DNA from: Nocardia terrae
GTDB lineage: Bacteria > Actinomycetota > Actinomycetes > Mycobacteriales > Mycobacteriaceae
Assembly (NCBI RefSeq): GCF_009760405.1
Contig: NZ_WRPP01000006.1
Location: 124,001-188,000 of the forward strand
DNA length: 64,000 nt
Direction: 5' to 3'
Shown here piece by piece: positions 8,305-17,800 of this stretch; positions within the stretch are counted from its first letter, which is position 1; each line of letters opens with the position of its first letter. A program made the translations under genes and the position numbers. The notes beneath the pieces are model-generated. The model did not search any database, was not told the origin of the DNA, and worked only from the letters and a program-made list of their open reading frames with translations.

Positions 8305-8916
8305 CTAGAGGAACTCGTCGGGGTCGTTCTCGAGCGTGTGGCGTAGCGCCTCGACCAGATTCGGGGCCAGGTTGGGGGCCGTGCGCAGGTCGAGGTCCCC
8401 GAACGGGTCCTCCTCGTCCTCGCTGGGGCGGACCTGCAGCAGCGACAGCGAGGTCCCGTCGCGCAGCACACCCACGTACAGTCGCGCGTCGCGGCGCTCG
8501 GCATGGGTGAGGGCGGCGCGGCGTCCGGCCTGATCGGCGGCGTCGCGGTCGGCCAGCAAGGGAGCGATGGCGTCGTCGAGGCTCTGCTCGGCGGTGGGCG
8601 GCAGCACCACGATCTGCTGCACCAGCACGCAGCCCTCGACCGAGCCCGGCCAGCTGGTGGTGGCCAGGAACTCGTCCAGCGCCATGGCGTCGGCCTCCCC
8701 GGCGATGTCCTCCGGGAAGGGTTCCTGCGCAATGGGAGTCAGCGCGTCGGCCTCGTCGAGCTGATCCAGCAGGGCCGGTTCGGCGGCGACCAGATCGGCG
8801 GTCGGGACCAGCGCGAACATCTGCGGCGGGCGGTCCCAGCCCTCGCCGTCGACATACTCCGCGACTTCCCGAATGCACCGGTACAGGGCCGACGCCGCCC
8901 ACTGCTCTGGATTCAC
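8305..8916 (-). CDS. PPA1309-family conserved hypothetical protein
   Basis: 203 residues, acidic, with no signal peptide or membrane segment. The sequence (for example WDRPPQMFALVPT near the start and VGVLRDGTSLSLLQVRPSEDE near the end) fits the actinobacterial PPA1309 family, which sits between the YlbL-type protease and UPF0182 in many actinomycetes. No biochemical role is known. Start GTG 8916 is chosen because coding character and family-like sequence begin there; the open frame continues upstream to 9261 but through a tandem repeat. Confidence 0.8.
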   Translation of the reverse strand: MNPEQWAASALYRCIREVAEYVDGEGWDRPPQMFALVPTADLVAAEPALLDQLDEADALTPIAQEPFPEDIAGEADAMALDEFLATTSWPGSVEGCVLVQQIVVLPPTAEQSLDDAIAPLLADRDAADQAGRRAALTHAERRDARLYVGVLRDGTSLSLLQVRPSEDEEDPFGDLDLRTAPNLAPNLVEALRHTLENDPDEFL

Positions 8917-9412
8917 TCCGCAATCCTCGCATCGCGCGGCGCTGATCTCGAGCGCGGGGCGAAACCCAGCCGGAGCGCAGGGCACAGCCGACCGACCGCA
9001 GGGCACAGCCGACCGGCCGCAGGGCACAGCGCCTCGATGATGGGCCGAACCACCTCGAGCACAGGGGGTGCTCGCGTCCGAAGCGGTCCTGGTCGGCGTG
9101 GACTCGGCCGACATGGCCCGGCGTGGACCTGGCCCGGCTGCGGGAAGCGGGGGTCCGCTCTCAGCGAAAGTTCGATCGGCTCCGGGGAATCGGCGGCGCT
9201 GATCGGCGGTGTGATCAGCCGCTTCGCGCAAGGTCACCGCCTGCCCGACATGTCCGGACACAGACTGCCCGGCAGGTGTCGGGGTGCCGGACGGGCGTTT
9301 TACGTAGAGTGGGGCGCGAACGGTCCCCTGGGACCAACTCGCATCATCGGACTGCGGCGCTCGGGCAGGTCATACCGGCAAGGGCGCCGCCGGACCCTGG
9401 GAGAGTGGCATC
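8917..9412. other. Divergent intergenic region with short repeats
   Basis: No convincing gene. It holds a 21-bp repeat (8977-9030), a GC-rich dyad around CCGACA (about 9243) and TGTCGG, and a possible -10 (TAGAGT near 9306) for the downstream membrane-protein gene. Confidence 0.5.
8977..9030. repeat. 21-bp tandem repeat, 2.6 copies
   Basis: Units at 8977-8997, 8998-9018 and a partial unit at 9019-9030 share GCAGGGCACAGCCGACCG. The first two differ at one base. It is too short for a CRISPR and has no spacers. Confidence 0.8.
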
Positions 9413-12406
9413 GTGGGCATGCGCCCCCCGACCGGCTTACCTTCGCTGTCCCGACGCAGCCGCATACTGCTCGTCACGGCCCTGGTGTTGGCGGCTCTGT
9501 TACTGGTCGGGCCTCGGCTCACCGACGCCTATACCAACTGGCTGTGGTTCGGGGAGGTGGGATTCCGCAAGGTCTACCACACCGTGCTGCTGACCCGGAT
9601 CCTGTTGTTCCTGGTGGTCGCCATCGTGGTGGCGCTCATCATCTGGTCCGCCCTGCTGCTGGCCTACCGCTCGCGGCCGGTGTTCGTGCCGGTGAGCGGA
9701 CCCACCGATCCGATCGCGCGCTACCGCACCACCGTGATGAGCCGGCTCAAGCTCTTCGGCATCGGCATTCCGGTGCTGATCGGCGTGCTGTCCGGTCTGG
9801 TCGCGCAGGGGAGCTGGGTGACGGTGCAGCTGTTCCTGCACGGCGGCTCGTTCGGGCAGAAGGATCCGCAGTTCCACCTGGACATCGGCTTCTACGCCTT
9901 CGACCTGCCGTTCTACCGCATGGTGCTGAACTGGCTGTTCGTGTCCGTGGTGATCGCGTTCTTCGCGAACCTGGTGGCGCACTACGTGTTCGGCGGCCTG
10001 CGGCTGTCCGGGCGTGAGGGCGCGTTGAGCACCTCGGCGCGCGTGCAGCTGGCGGTGCTGGCCGGAATCTTCGTGCTGCTCAAGGCGATCGCCTACTGGT
10101 TCGACCGGTACGCGCTGCTGTCGAGCACCCGCAAGGAGCCGACCTTCACCGGCGGCTCCTACACCGATATCAACGCGGTGCTGCCCGCCAAGCTGATCCT
10201 GCTGTCCATCGCGGTCATCTGCGCGGTCGCCTTCTTCGCCGGAGTCGTGCTGCGCGACTTGCGGATTCCGGCCATGGCGGCGGCGCTGCTGGTGCTGTCC
10301 TCGGTGCTGGTCGGCGCGGTGTGGCCGCTGCTGGTGGAGCAGTTCTCGGTGAAGCCGAACGCCTCCACCAAGGAGCGGGCCTACATCGAGCGCAATATCG
10401 CGGCCACGCGGGATGCCTACGGGCTGACCCCCGACAAGGTCTCCTACGCCGACTACAAGGGCGTGGCGACCAACGATCAGGTCACCTCGACCGCGGACCA
10501 GCAGACCGTCAAGAACATCCGCCTGCTGGACCCGAACCTGCTGACCCAGACCTTCATTCAGCGCAACCAGCAGCTGCAGAACTTCTACGGCTTCCCGGAT
10601 CCGCTGGACATCGACCGCTACACCATCAACGGTGAGACCGGCGATTACATCGTGGCCGCGCGCGAGCTGCAGCCGCAGAACCTGTCGGAGAACCAGACCA
10701 ACTGGATCGCGAAGCACACCGTGTACACGCACGGCAACGGGTTCGTGGCCTCGCCCGCCAACAAGGTGAACGCGGCCCCGCCCAAGGAATCCCAGCAGGC
10801 CGCCGCCGGTGATTCCGGTGGCGGTTACGGCTACCCGGTCTTCACGGTGCCCGGCCCGAACGGGACCGAGCTGAGCACGGTCAGCGACCTGTTCACGGCC
10901 AAGGACAAGGAAGCCATCCCGGTCGAGCAGCCGCGCATCTACTTCGGCGAGCTGATCTCCAAGAGCGATGCCGACTACGCCATCGTGGGCGGCGGGGAGA
11001 AGAAGGAATACGACACCCCCACCGATCAGTACACCTACACCGGTGCGGGTGGCGTGAAGATCGGGAACTGGTTCAACCGCTTGGCTTTCGCGGCCAAGTA
11101 CGCCGAGCGCAACATCCTGTTCTCGGGTGCCATCGGCCCGGATTCGAAGATCATCTTCAATCGCAATCCGCGCGACCGCGTCACCAACGTCGCCCCCTGG
11201 CTGACCGCCGACGGCGATGTCTACCCGGCCGTGGTGAAGGGCCGCATCGTCTGGATCGTGGACGCCTACACCACCCTCGACAACTACCCGTACGCGCAGA
11301 AGACCCCGCTCGACGGCGCGGTCGAGGACAGCATCGATCAGACGACGGGACGTCTACTACCCCGTAAAGAGGTCTCCTACATCCGGAACTCGGTGAAGGC
11401 CACCGTCGATGCCTACGACGGCACCGTCTCGCTCTACGAGGTGGACAAGACCGATCCGGTGCTCAAGGCATGGGAGGGCGTCTTCCCGGGCACGGTGAAG
11501 CCGGAGAGTGAGATCTCGCCGGAGCTGCGCGCGCACTTCCGCTATCCCGAGGACCTGTTCAAGGTGCAGCGGGAGATGCTGGCCAAGTACCACGTGGACG
11601 ATCCGGTGGAGTTCTTCAACGGCAACGCCTTCTGGTCGGTCCCCAACGATCCGACCCAGGAGGGTCAGGCGTCGACCGCGCACCAGCCGCCGTACTACGT
11701 GCTGCTGGGCGATCCGAAAACCGGTAAGCCGCAGTTCAATCTGACCAGCGCCATGGTGGGTTACAAACGGCAGTTCATGTCCTCCTACATCCAGGCCAAC
11801 TCCGATCCCGACAACTACGGCAAGATAACCGTTTTGAGGTTGCCATCGGATTCGCAGACCTCGGGTCCCGGGCAGACGCAGACGTCCATGACGACGGCCC
11901 CGCAAGTGTCCCAGGATCGGAACCTGCTCACGGGCGGCAATGTCAACAAGATCAAATATGGCAATCTGCTGACCCTGCCGGTCGGTGACGGCGGCATCCT
12001 CTATATCGAACCCTGGTATCTGGAACGCAATAGCGGCGGGCCCAACGCGCCGACGTTCCCCCAGTTGGTGAAGGTCCTCGCCAGCTACCGGGACAAGGTC
12101 GGCTACGGCGCGACGGTCAAGGAAGCGCTCGACCAGGTGCTCTCCAGCGCCAGTGGCGCCGCGACCGATCAGCCCGGACAGGCGGTCACCCCGCCGGCCC
12201 AGGGCGGGACGACACCGCCGCCGTCGACGACACCGGTGGCGCCGCCCGCCACCGGATCCAGCGGTAAGGACGCCGCTGTCAAACAACTCGACGACGCCTT
12301 GAAGGCGGTCCAGGACGCGCAGAAGTCCGGCGATCTCGGACAGCTCGGCAAGGCGCTCGAACAGCTGCAGACCGCGGTGAACACCTACGAGAGCGCTCCG
12401 AAGTAG
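9413..12406 (+). CDS. UPF0182-family large membrane protein
   Basis: 997 residues, equivalent to Rv3193c. The N-terminal third contains about seven hydrophobic segments (first near residues 17-36). A large extracytoplasmic domain follows, and the C-terminus is Pro/Thr-rich with a short helical tail (DAAVKQLDDALKAVQDAQK). The family is widespread in actinobacteria and of unknown function. Start GTG 9413; ATG 9419 is a near alternative. A strong hairpin follows at 12422-12460, so the gene is probably monocistronic. Confidence 0.9.
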   Translation: MGMRPPTGLPSLSRRSRILLVTALVLAALLLVGPRLTDAYTNWLWFGEVGFRKVYHTVLLTRILLFLVVAIVVALIIWSALLLAYRSRPVFVPVSGPTDPIARYRTTVMSRLKLFGIGIPVLIGVLSGLVAQGSWVTVQLFLHGGSFGQKDPQFHLDIGFYAFDLPFYRMVLNWLFVSVVIAFFANLVAHYVFGGLRLSGREGALSTSARVQLAVLAGIFVLLKAIAYWFDRYALLSSTRKEPTFTGGSYTDINAVLPAKLILLSIAVICAVAFFAGVVLRDLRIPAMAAALLVLSSVLVGAVWPLLVEQFSVKPNASTKERAYIERNIAATRDAYGLTPDKVSYADYKGVATNDQVTSTADQQTVKNIRLLDPNLLTQTFIQRNQQLQNFYGFPDPLDIDRYTINGETGDYIVAARELQPQNLSENQTNWIAKHTVYTHGNGFVASPANKVNAAPPKESQQAAAGDSGGGYGYPVFTVPGPNGTELSTVSDLFTAKDKEAIPVEQPRIYFGELISKSDADYAIVGGGEKKEYDTPTDQYTYTGAGGVKIGNWFNRLAFAAKYAERNILFSGAIGPDSKIIFNRNPRDRVTNVAPWLTADGDVYPAVVKGRIVWIVDAYTTLDNYPYAQKTPLDGAVEDSIDQTTGRLLPRKEVSYIRNSVKATVDAYDGTVSLYEVDKTDPVLKAWEGVFPGTVKPESEISPELRAHFRYPEDLFKVQREMLAKYHVDDPVEFFNGNAFWSVPNDPTQEGQASTAHQPPYYVLLGDPKTGKPQFNLTSAMVGYKRQFMSSYIQANSDPDNYGKITVLRLPSDSQTSGPGQTQTSMTTAPQVSQDRNLLTGGNVNKIKYGNLLTLPVGDGGILYIEPWYLERNSGGPNAPTFPQLVKVLASYRDKVGYGATVKEALDQVLSSASGAATDQPGQAVTPPAQGGTTPPPSTTPVAPPATGSSGKDAAVKQLDDALKAVQDAQKSGDLGQLGKALEQLQTAVNTYESAPK

Positions 12407-12421
12407 GGGCTCGATCACGAT

Positions 12422-12460
12422 CGAAAGGCGCTGTCATCCATTGGGTGACAGCGCCTTTCG
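12422..12460 (+). terminator. Terminator hairpin after UPF0182 gene
   Basis: Perfect 15-bp stem CGAAAGGCGCTGTCA / TGACAGCGCCTTTCG with a 9-nt loop. The right arm holds a short T stretch; no long T-run follows. Confidence 0.75.
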
Positions 12461-12648
12461 CGTTCGGTGGGGGGCGACGGTGGACGATTCCATGATTTCG
12501 TTCTCCGCGCATGGAGGAAATCCACGCGATCTGCCCGAATATATGGCGGCTTTCTACGGCTTTTCTCTGGTCGATGGCCTGATATTCACGCAAGTTCCAT
12601 GATCGAGAGGCGGGAATTGCCCGCCACATCTCGATGAACGGAGCACCC

Positions 12649-13503
12649 ATGTTTCTCGTCACCGGAGCCACCGGAACTGTCGGCCGGGCCGTGATCGACC
12701 GGCTGCTGGCCGCGGACCTGCCGGTGCGGGCGATCACCCGCCGACCCGAGTCCGCCGATCTGCCCACGGGCGTGGAGGTGGTACGCGCCGATCTGGGCGA
12801 CCCGGGCAGCCTGCCCGCCGCGCTGGCCGGAGTCCGCCGCGTCTTCCTGTCGACGTCCGGTACCGAAATCCCGGAGCACGACGCGAATCTCGCCACCGCC
12901 GCGGCCGCCGCGGGCGTCGAGCGATTGGTGAAGTTGTCCTCCGGCCGAGCCGGTGACGCGGCCGCCACCGACCCGATCCCGTCCTGGCATCGCGCGGGCG
13001 AGGCCGCCGTCCGCGCGAGCGGCGTGGACTGGACCATGGTGCGCCCCATGGGATTCATGTCCAATGCCCTGCACTGGTCCTACTCGATCCGCGAATCCGC
13101 CACCGTCCGTGCGCCTTTCGGTCAAGGCCGGATCGCGGTCATCGATCCGTTCGATATCGCGGTGGTCTCGGCGGCGGCGCTCACCGAGCCCGGTCATGCC
13201 GGGAAGGTCTACACGCTGACCGGTCCGCGGGCGCTCTCGCCGGGTGAGCAGACCGAGGTCCTGGCCGAAATCATCGGCCGCCCACTGCGATTCGAGGAGA
13301 TCTCGCCGGAGGCGGCCGAGGCGGACCTGCTGCGGTTCGGGGTCGATCCCGAGATGGCTTCGGCCATCATGGCTTTGCGCGCCATGGCGCTGGAGTCGTT
13401 CACCTCGGTGGTGCATCCGACGGTCGCGGAGGTCACGGGCCGGTCACCGCGAACCTTCCAGGAATGGGCCCTCGAAAATAAGGGGCAATTTACTGCCGCA
13501 TAG
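12649..13503 (+). CDS. NAD(P)-binding NmrA/SDR-like oxidoreductase
   Basis: 284-residue Rossmann protein of the atypical SDR/NmrA group. It opens MFLVTGATGTVGRAV with the TGATGxxG dinucleotide motif at residues 5-12; ITRRPES after the second strand suggests NADP(H) preference. The body has a family-like SSGRAG strand and a WTMVRPMGFM segment, but no clear SDR Tyr-x-x-x-Lys pair, so it may be a quinone reductase, a redox sensor or non-catalytic. Start ATG 12649 is preferred (GGAG five bases upstream); ATG 12634 is in frame. It stands alone between two terminators. Confidence 0.82.
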   Translation: MFLVTGATGTVGRAVIDRLLAADLPVRAITRRPESADLPTGVEVVRADLGDPGSLPAALAGVRRVFLSTSGTEIPEHDANLATAAAAAGVERLVKLSSGRAGDAAATDPIPSWHRAGEAAVRASGVDWTMVRPMGFMSNALHWSYSIRESATVRAPFGQGRIAVIDPFDIAVVSAAALTEPGHAGKVYTLTGPRALSPGEQTEVLAEIIGRPLRFEEISPEAAEADLLRFGVDPEMASAIMALRAMALESFTSVVHPTVAEVTGRSPRTFQEWALENKGQFTAA

Positions 13504-13528
13504 TAAGAATTATTGCCCCCGAATAGCG

Positions 13529-13564
13529 AAAGGTGCTGCCGTCTCCATTGACGGCAGCACCTTT
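13529..13564. terminator. Bidirectional terminator between NmrA-like gene and rpf
   Basis: Perfect 15-bp stem AAAGGTGCTGCCGTC / GACGGCAGCACCTTT around a 6-nt loop. Lying between two convergent genes, with an A-rich left and T-rich right arm, it can end transcription from both sides. Confidence 0.85.
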
Positions 13565-13597
13565 CCATTTCTTCCGGTATGGGGAAGGAGTTTTGAA

Positions 13598-14134
13598 CTA
13601 CTTGCCCCACGATTCGATGAGGGGGGCGTTCGACTGGAGGATCCCGTTGTACTGGTCCTGCACGCCGAACTGCTGGGCGAGACCACCGGCGACGCTCTCG
13701 GCCTGGTCGATCAGGGCCTGGCGGTCGGTCGGGGCGGCGGGAGCGGCGGCCGGAGCCTCGGGCTCGGGAGCGGCCTCGGGCTCGGGGGTGGATGCACCGT
13801 AGCGCAGGTACTTTCCGCACACGGGCCAGGCGCCGGCACCCTGGGTGGCCAGCACGTTCTCGGCCACGCGGATCTGCTCGCCCTTGCTGGCATTGGCCGG
13901 CGAGCCGGTTCCGCCATTGGCGGCCCAGGTGCTCTGCGTGAACTGCAAGCCGCCGTAGTAGCCGTTGCCGGTGTTGATGCCCCAGTTGCCGCCGCTCTCG
14001 CACTGGGCGACGCCGTCCCAGTCGTGTGTCGCGGCGGAAGCCGTTGCGGTGAAGCCGAACGGGACGGCAACAAGTGCGCCGGTGACGGCGGCGAAGCCGA
14101 GGGCGCGAGTGTTGAACTTCCGGTTCTGTTTCAT
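13598..14134 (-). CDS. rpf: Resuscitation-promoting factor, secreted peptidoglycan-cleaving enzyme
   Basis: 178-residue secreted muralytic enzyme that helps dormant cells resume growth. A signal peptide ends near ATASA (about residue 34). The Rpf lysozyme-like domain follows (36-110) with the catalytic Glu46 in AQCESGGNW and the family segment YYGGLQFTQSTW. A Pro/Ala/Glu linker (about 115-138) leads to a 40-residue helical tail. There is no LysM domain, so it is a short Rpf. ATG 14134 has an AGGGAGGG ribosome site. The leader is long (about 270 nt if the CRP-linked promoter is right) and structured. Confidence 0.93.
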   Translation of the reverse strand: MKQNRKFNTRALGFAAVTGALVAVPFGFTATASAATHDWDGVAQCESGGNWGINTGNGYYGGLQFTQSTWAANGGTGSPANASKGEQIRVAENVLATQGAGAWPVCGKYLRYGASTPEPEAAPEPEAPAAAPAAPTDRQALIDQAESVAGGLAQQFGVQDQYNGILQSNAPLIESWGK

Positions 14135-14185
14135 GGTGTTTTCCCTCCCTGCGCTTCCGGCCCGGCGCGTGTGCTCCGCCGTGTC

Positions 14186-14225
14186 CCTGTCCCCAGGAGG
14201 TCTGGGTTTCCGACCGCGGGACAGG
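14186..14225 (-). promoter_or_regulatory. Structured element in the rpf leader
   Basis: CCTGTCCC (14186-14193) pairs with GGGACAGG (14218-14225), enclosing CCCAG/CTGGG (14192-14196 with 14202-14206). The motif GGGTTTCCG occurs twice here. It lies 50-90 nt before the rpf start, inside the probable mRNA leader. I do not recognise a known riboswitch class. Confidence 0.45.
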
Positions 14226-14424
14226 GTTTCCGGAGTGCAGCGGTTCGGTTCGGTGCCCATCTCAGGTTTGATCCGGGCCGGAACTGACCATAACGAGGAA
14301 ATCTCGGTAGATCACGTCTTGATAACTTCAGAATTGCATGAAGCGAATGATGCCGAAAACCGCGTTGATGCAGGTTGGCTATGCTGCAAATGCGAATCCC
14401 GATCGGTCTGTTATACACCCGTGA

Positions 14425-14463
14425 TGTGACTCAACTCACTACGAATTAGTGATGTGAGTCACG
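14425..14463 (-). promoter_or_regulatory. Tandem CRP/GlxR-like operator sites upstream of rpf
   Basis: Two sites with an exact GTGA-N6-TCAC core: TGTGA-CTCAAC-TCACT (14425-14440) and AGTGA-TGTGAG-TCACG (14448-14463). They lie 23 bp apart within a larger dyad. The CRP/GlxR consensus is TGTGA-N6-TCACA. M. tuberculosis rpfA and corynebacterial rpf2 are known CRP/GlxR targets. A minus-strand -10-like TATAAC (14410-14415) is adjacent. The remaining 14226-14424 and 14464-14669 hold no gene. Confidence 0.65.
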
Positions 14464-14669
14464 TTTCTTCGCCATTCCGGCGGCCAAACGTGCGCGCGAG
14501 GCTCTCAAATGGAAGATTTTCAACCTGATCACTCCGCTTAGTGGACGACCGTCCTGCTCGATTCGCTACGTCACATCCGGGCCTCGCCGGGGTAGGGGGT
14601 CGTAAAAACCCCTATTGACCAGCCGATTTGGCGCTGCTCATCGCCCGTGTGTAATGTTGTGTTCACCGA

Positions 14670-14743
14670 CGCGGGGTGGAGCAGCTCGGTAGCTCGCTGG
14701 GCTCATAACCCAGAGGTCGCAGGTTCAAATCCTGTCCCCGCTA
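14670..14743 (+). tRNA. Initiator tRNA-Met (CAU), copy 1
   Basis: A full cloverleaf can be drawn with anticodon CAT. Initiator marks are visible: position 1 is C and does not pair with position 72 (T), and three consecutive G-C pairs (GGG/CCC) flank the anticodon loop. The body closely follows E. coli tRNA-fMet. The 3' end reads GCTA-CTA, so CCA is not encoded. A -10-like TAATGT (14652-14657) precedes it and a terminator follows. Confidence 0.95.
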
Positions 14744-14750
14744 CTAACGA

Positions 14751-14787
14751 AGAAGGCCCGGAACCACCAGGTTCCGGGCCTTCTTCT
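14751..14787. terminator. Terminator after initiator tRNA copy 1
   Basis: Perfect 15-bp stem AGAAGGCCCGGAACC / GGTTCCGGGCCTTCT with a 4-nt loop, then T-rich sequence. It also serves the convergent gene ending at 14808. Confidence 0.9.
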
Positions 14788-14807
14788 ATTTCTCGATATC
14801 TCGCCCG

Positions 14808-17800
14808 CTATTCCGGGGCCGTGTACACGGCGCTCGCGCCCCGGCGGACATCCACGTCCGGATGCGCGCGCAGGCTCGTCAGGAGATCGGGCCAGGGCGT
14901 GGGCCAGCCGAGCGCGGAACCACACCGGGCCGTCAGCGCCACGGCCACCAGGGCGCTGGACGCCGTGCGGCTCGCGGCCAGGGCCGTGGCGATCGGGGCC
15001 AGCAGCTCGGCCGGGCCGCCGCCGAGATCGTGGGGGAGCCGGGCGGAGAACTGCTCGGCGGGCAGACCGGTCAGCGCGCCGGAGGCCATGGCGGACAAGC
15101 CCTCCACGGCGGCGACGGTCGGCTCGGCCTCGGTCCAGCGCACGGCCGCGATGGCGAGTTCGATGAGCTGCCCGTGCCAGAGCGGGTCAGCGACCAGCCG
15201 CTCGATGACCGGAGCGGCGACCGGGCGGGCGGCGTCATTGTTGCGCACGGTGGTGCTCAGCCATTTCAGCAACATGGACAGCCGTTGCCGGGCGGGCAGA
15301 TCGCGACCGGGCAGCACCGTGTCCGGGAGGCGGTCGATGACGGTCAGCAGGATGCCCGGGTCGCCCTGCGCGGCCACCCGGGCGAGGATGGCCCGCATCG
15401 CGGCCGTCCACAGGCCGAGCTCGGACAGATCGGTGAAGCGATCGACGAGGACCGTGCTCGTGTCCGCCGGGGACCACCGGTGCCAGCGGGTCAGCGCGTT
15501 CAATGCCGCGACCGCCACCCGATGGTCGGGTCCGGCCGCCAGATCGCGCAGGAAGGCCGCGAAGCGTTCGCGCTGCGGCACCGGCAGTTGTCGCGGCGGC
15601 AGGTCCATGATCGCCCCGGCCACTTCGGGATCGGTGGCGGCCTCGGCGATGAGCTGCCACGCCTCCTCGCGATCGAGCAGTCGGTGGGCGGCGAAGACGG
15701 CCGCGCGGCGGATATCGCGGTGCGCGTCCGGCCGATCCCAGCGGGCGCGGACGATCGCCATGGCGTCGGGGGCGTGCAGGACGGCGAGCAGTCGCACGCC
15801 CTCCTTGACGGCGGTGATCTTCGGCGAATCCAGCAGTGGCGCAAGGGTGCTGCTCAGCCGGTCCGGCGGTATCGCGTAGGCGCAGGCGGTGATGCTGCTC
15901 ACCGCGACTCGCGCCTTGTCGTCCCCGGTGTGTGCGGCCAGCACCGCGATGGCGCGCTCGGGTTCTTCGCTGCGGCCGAGGGCGGTGAGGGCAGCCTCGG
16001 CGACGGTGAGATCGTTTGTCCTTATATAAGGGAGAAGACGATCGAAGGTCCCGGGCAGCAAACCCAGTCGGCGGACCGCGCCGGCGCGTTCCGCGACCGA
16101 GGCTTTCGGCGACCGTGCGTAGGTGTCCAGCAGTGCTGCGTACCGGTCCACCTGGCGTGGTGTCCAGCGGTCGAATCCGGTGTCGAAGCTGGGCACGAAT
16201 CGGATCTTCTTGGACAGGAAGCGTCCCGAGGTCGCCCCGGCCAGGACCGTGTCGAGCAGGTCCGTGCGCCGACCGGCGATGACGGCCTGCACCTCCGGCA
16301 GCGCGATGAGCGAGCGATCGCGGCGCAGCAGGTCGTCGAGGTGGGCGTCTCGGGTGGCCGGTGCCGCCAGCGCCAGCCGCACCGCCCGGCGCACGGTCGA
16401 ATCATCGTGCGCCGTACAGGCATTCAGCACCAGGTCCTGGAGCTCGGTGAGGGCGTAGGCGCGTCGCCACAGCCCGTCGGCCAATTCCAGGGTCAGCGCC
16501 CAGCGGTCGCGGGCGGCGTCGTCGAGCAGGCGCGGGCGGAGTGCGGCGAAGAGCCGGTGCTCCATGCCGCGTGGCAGATTGTGGTGCAGCCCGGTCAGAT
16601 TCAGGGGAGCGGATTGCTCGGCCAGCCGGGTGGTGAGTCGCAAGGCGGTGTCGGTGAAGGCGCTGTCGCCGGTCTGCGCGCCGCGCAGCAGCAGGGTGCG
16701 GGTGAGGGTCCCGATGGTCGCGACGCTCTGATAGGAGCGGTCGCGAGCCTGCAGCGCGTCACCGGCCAGTTGTTCGAGCGCGGGCAGGTGGCCGGTTTCG
16801 AGGAGGGCGGGCGGAATTGTCGTCACAGCGTGTAATGCGCTGCGGCGCACCGGATCCTGCTCATTGCGCAGCCGCTTCAGCAACTCCAGGAGCTCGCCGA
16901 TGACCTCCGGATCGTGGCTGCCGACGGCCGCGGTCACCAGCCCGGGGTAGGCGCGTGCCCGGTCCTCGGCCTCGGGTCGCCGAATGGCTTCGGCCAGTGC
17001 GGGTTTCGCCTCGGGCCAAGGCAGGCGGGCGGTGAGCAGCTCGGCGATCTCCGGGATGTCCGCACCGCCCGGTCGGGCGAGCAGTTCCCGTGCGATGGCG
17101 GCATGTTCGCGCCCGGGCAGAGCGTCGAGCGCGACCAGGTCGGTGGCTGCGGGCCCGAGGCCGGGGCGCGTCAGCAGGGGACCGGCGATCGCGGTCCGCC
17201 GTGCGGGCGACAGCAGGCGCAGGAAGCGGCGTCGTTCGTGCGGTGCGCACGCCTCGTAGAGCCGTTCGAGCCGATCGTCGGGCAGCGTGCGCAGGGCCCG
17301 CCAGACCGCGGGACCCGCCAGTTCGCGGCCGCGCCCGCTCGGATGCAGGATCAGCTCGCACACCGCGTCGGGATCGTGCCGGGCCAGCAGGCCCGCAACG
17401 GGTTTCAGCGCGGACACCGGAATCAGGGTGACCGCCTGCGCGGCGAGCGTCAGCAGCCGCGCCGGGTCGTATCCGGCGGCCGCGTGCACATCGGCGGTGA
17501 GCCACTGCCAGAGCTCGCGCCATTCGTCCTTCCCCGCGTCCGCCGCCCGCTCGCTCACGTAGTCGACCAGCACACCGATATGCCGATGCCCCAGCGCCGA
17601 CCGGTGCGTCGCCGCATAGGCCAGCTCCGGGAGCAGCTCCGTCACCACCTTCGCCGAGCAGAACGCCAGGATCCGCGCGGCCTCGCCGTCCCCGTAGAGC
17701 GCCCGCACCCGCGGCGCCATCGCGTCGGCGAGCACCTCCCGATTCCCGTGTGCGAGAGCCCGATACACGCGCTGCCGCCCCCGCCGGGACAGGCTCGGCA

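Noticed and set aside
14135..14403. c-di-AMP (ydaO) riboswitch before rpf
   Set aside because: The long leader suggested it, but the conserved GGGGUGAAU-like and CAGCUAACC-like parts are not visible on the proper strand.
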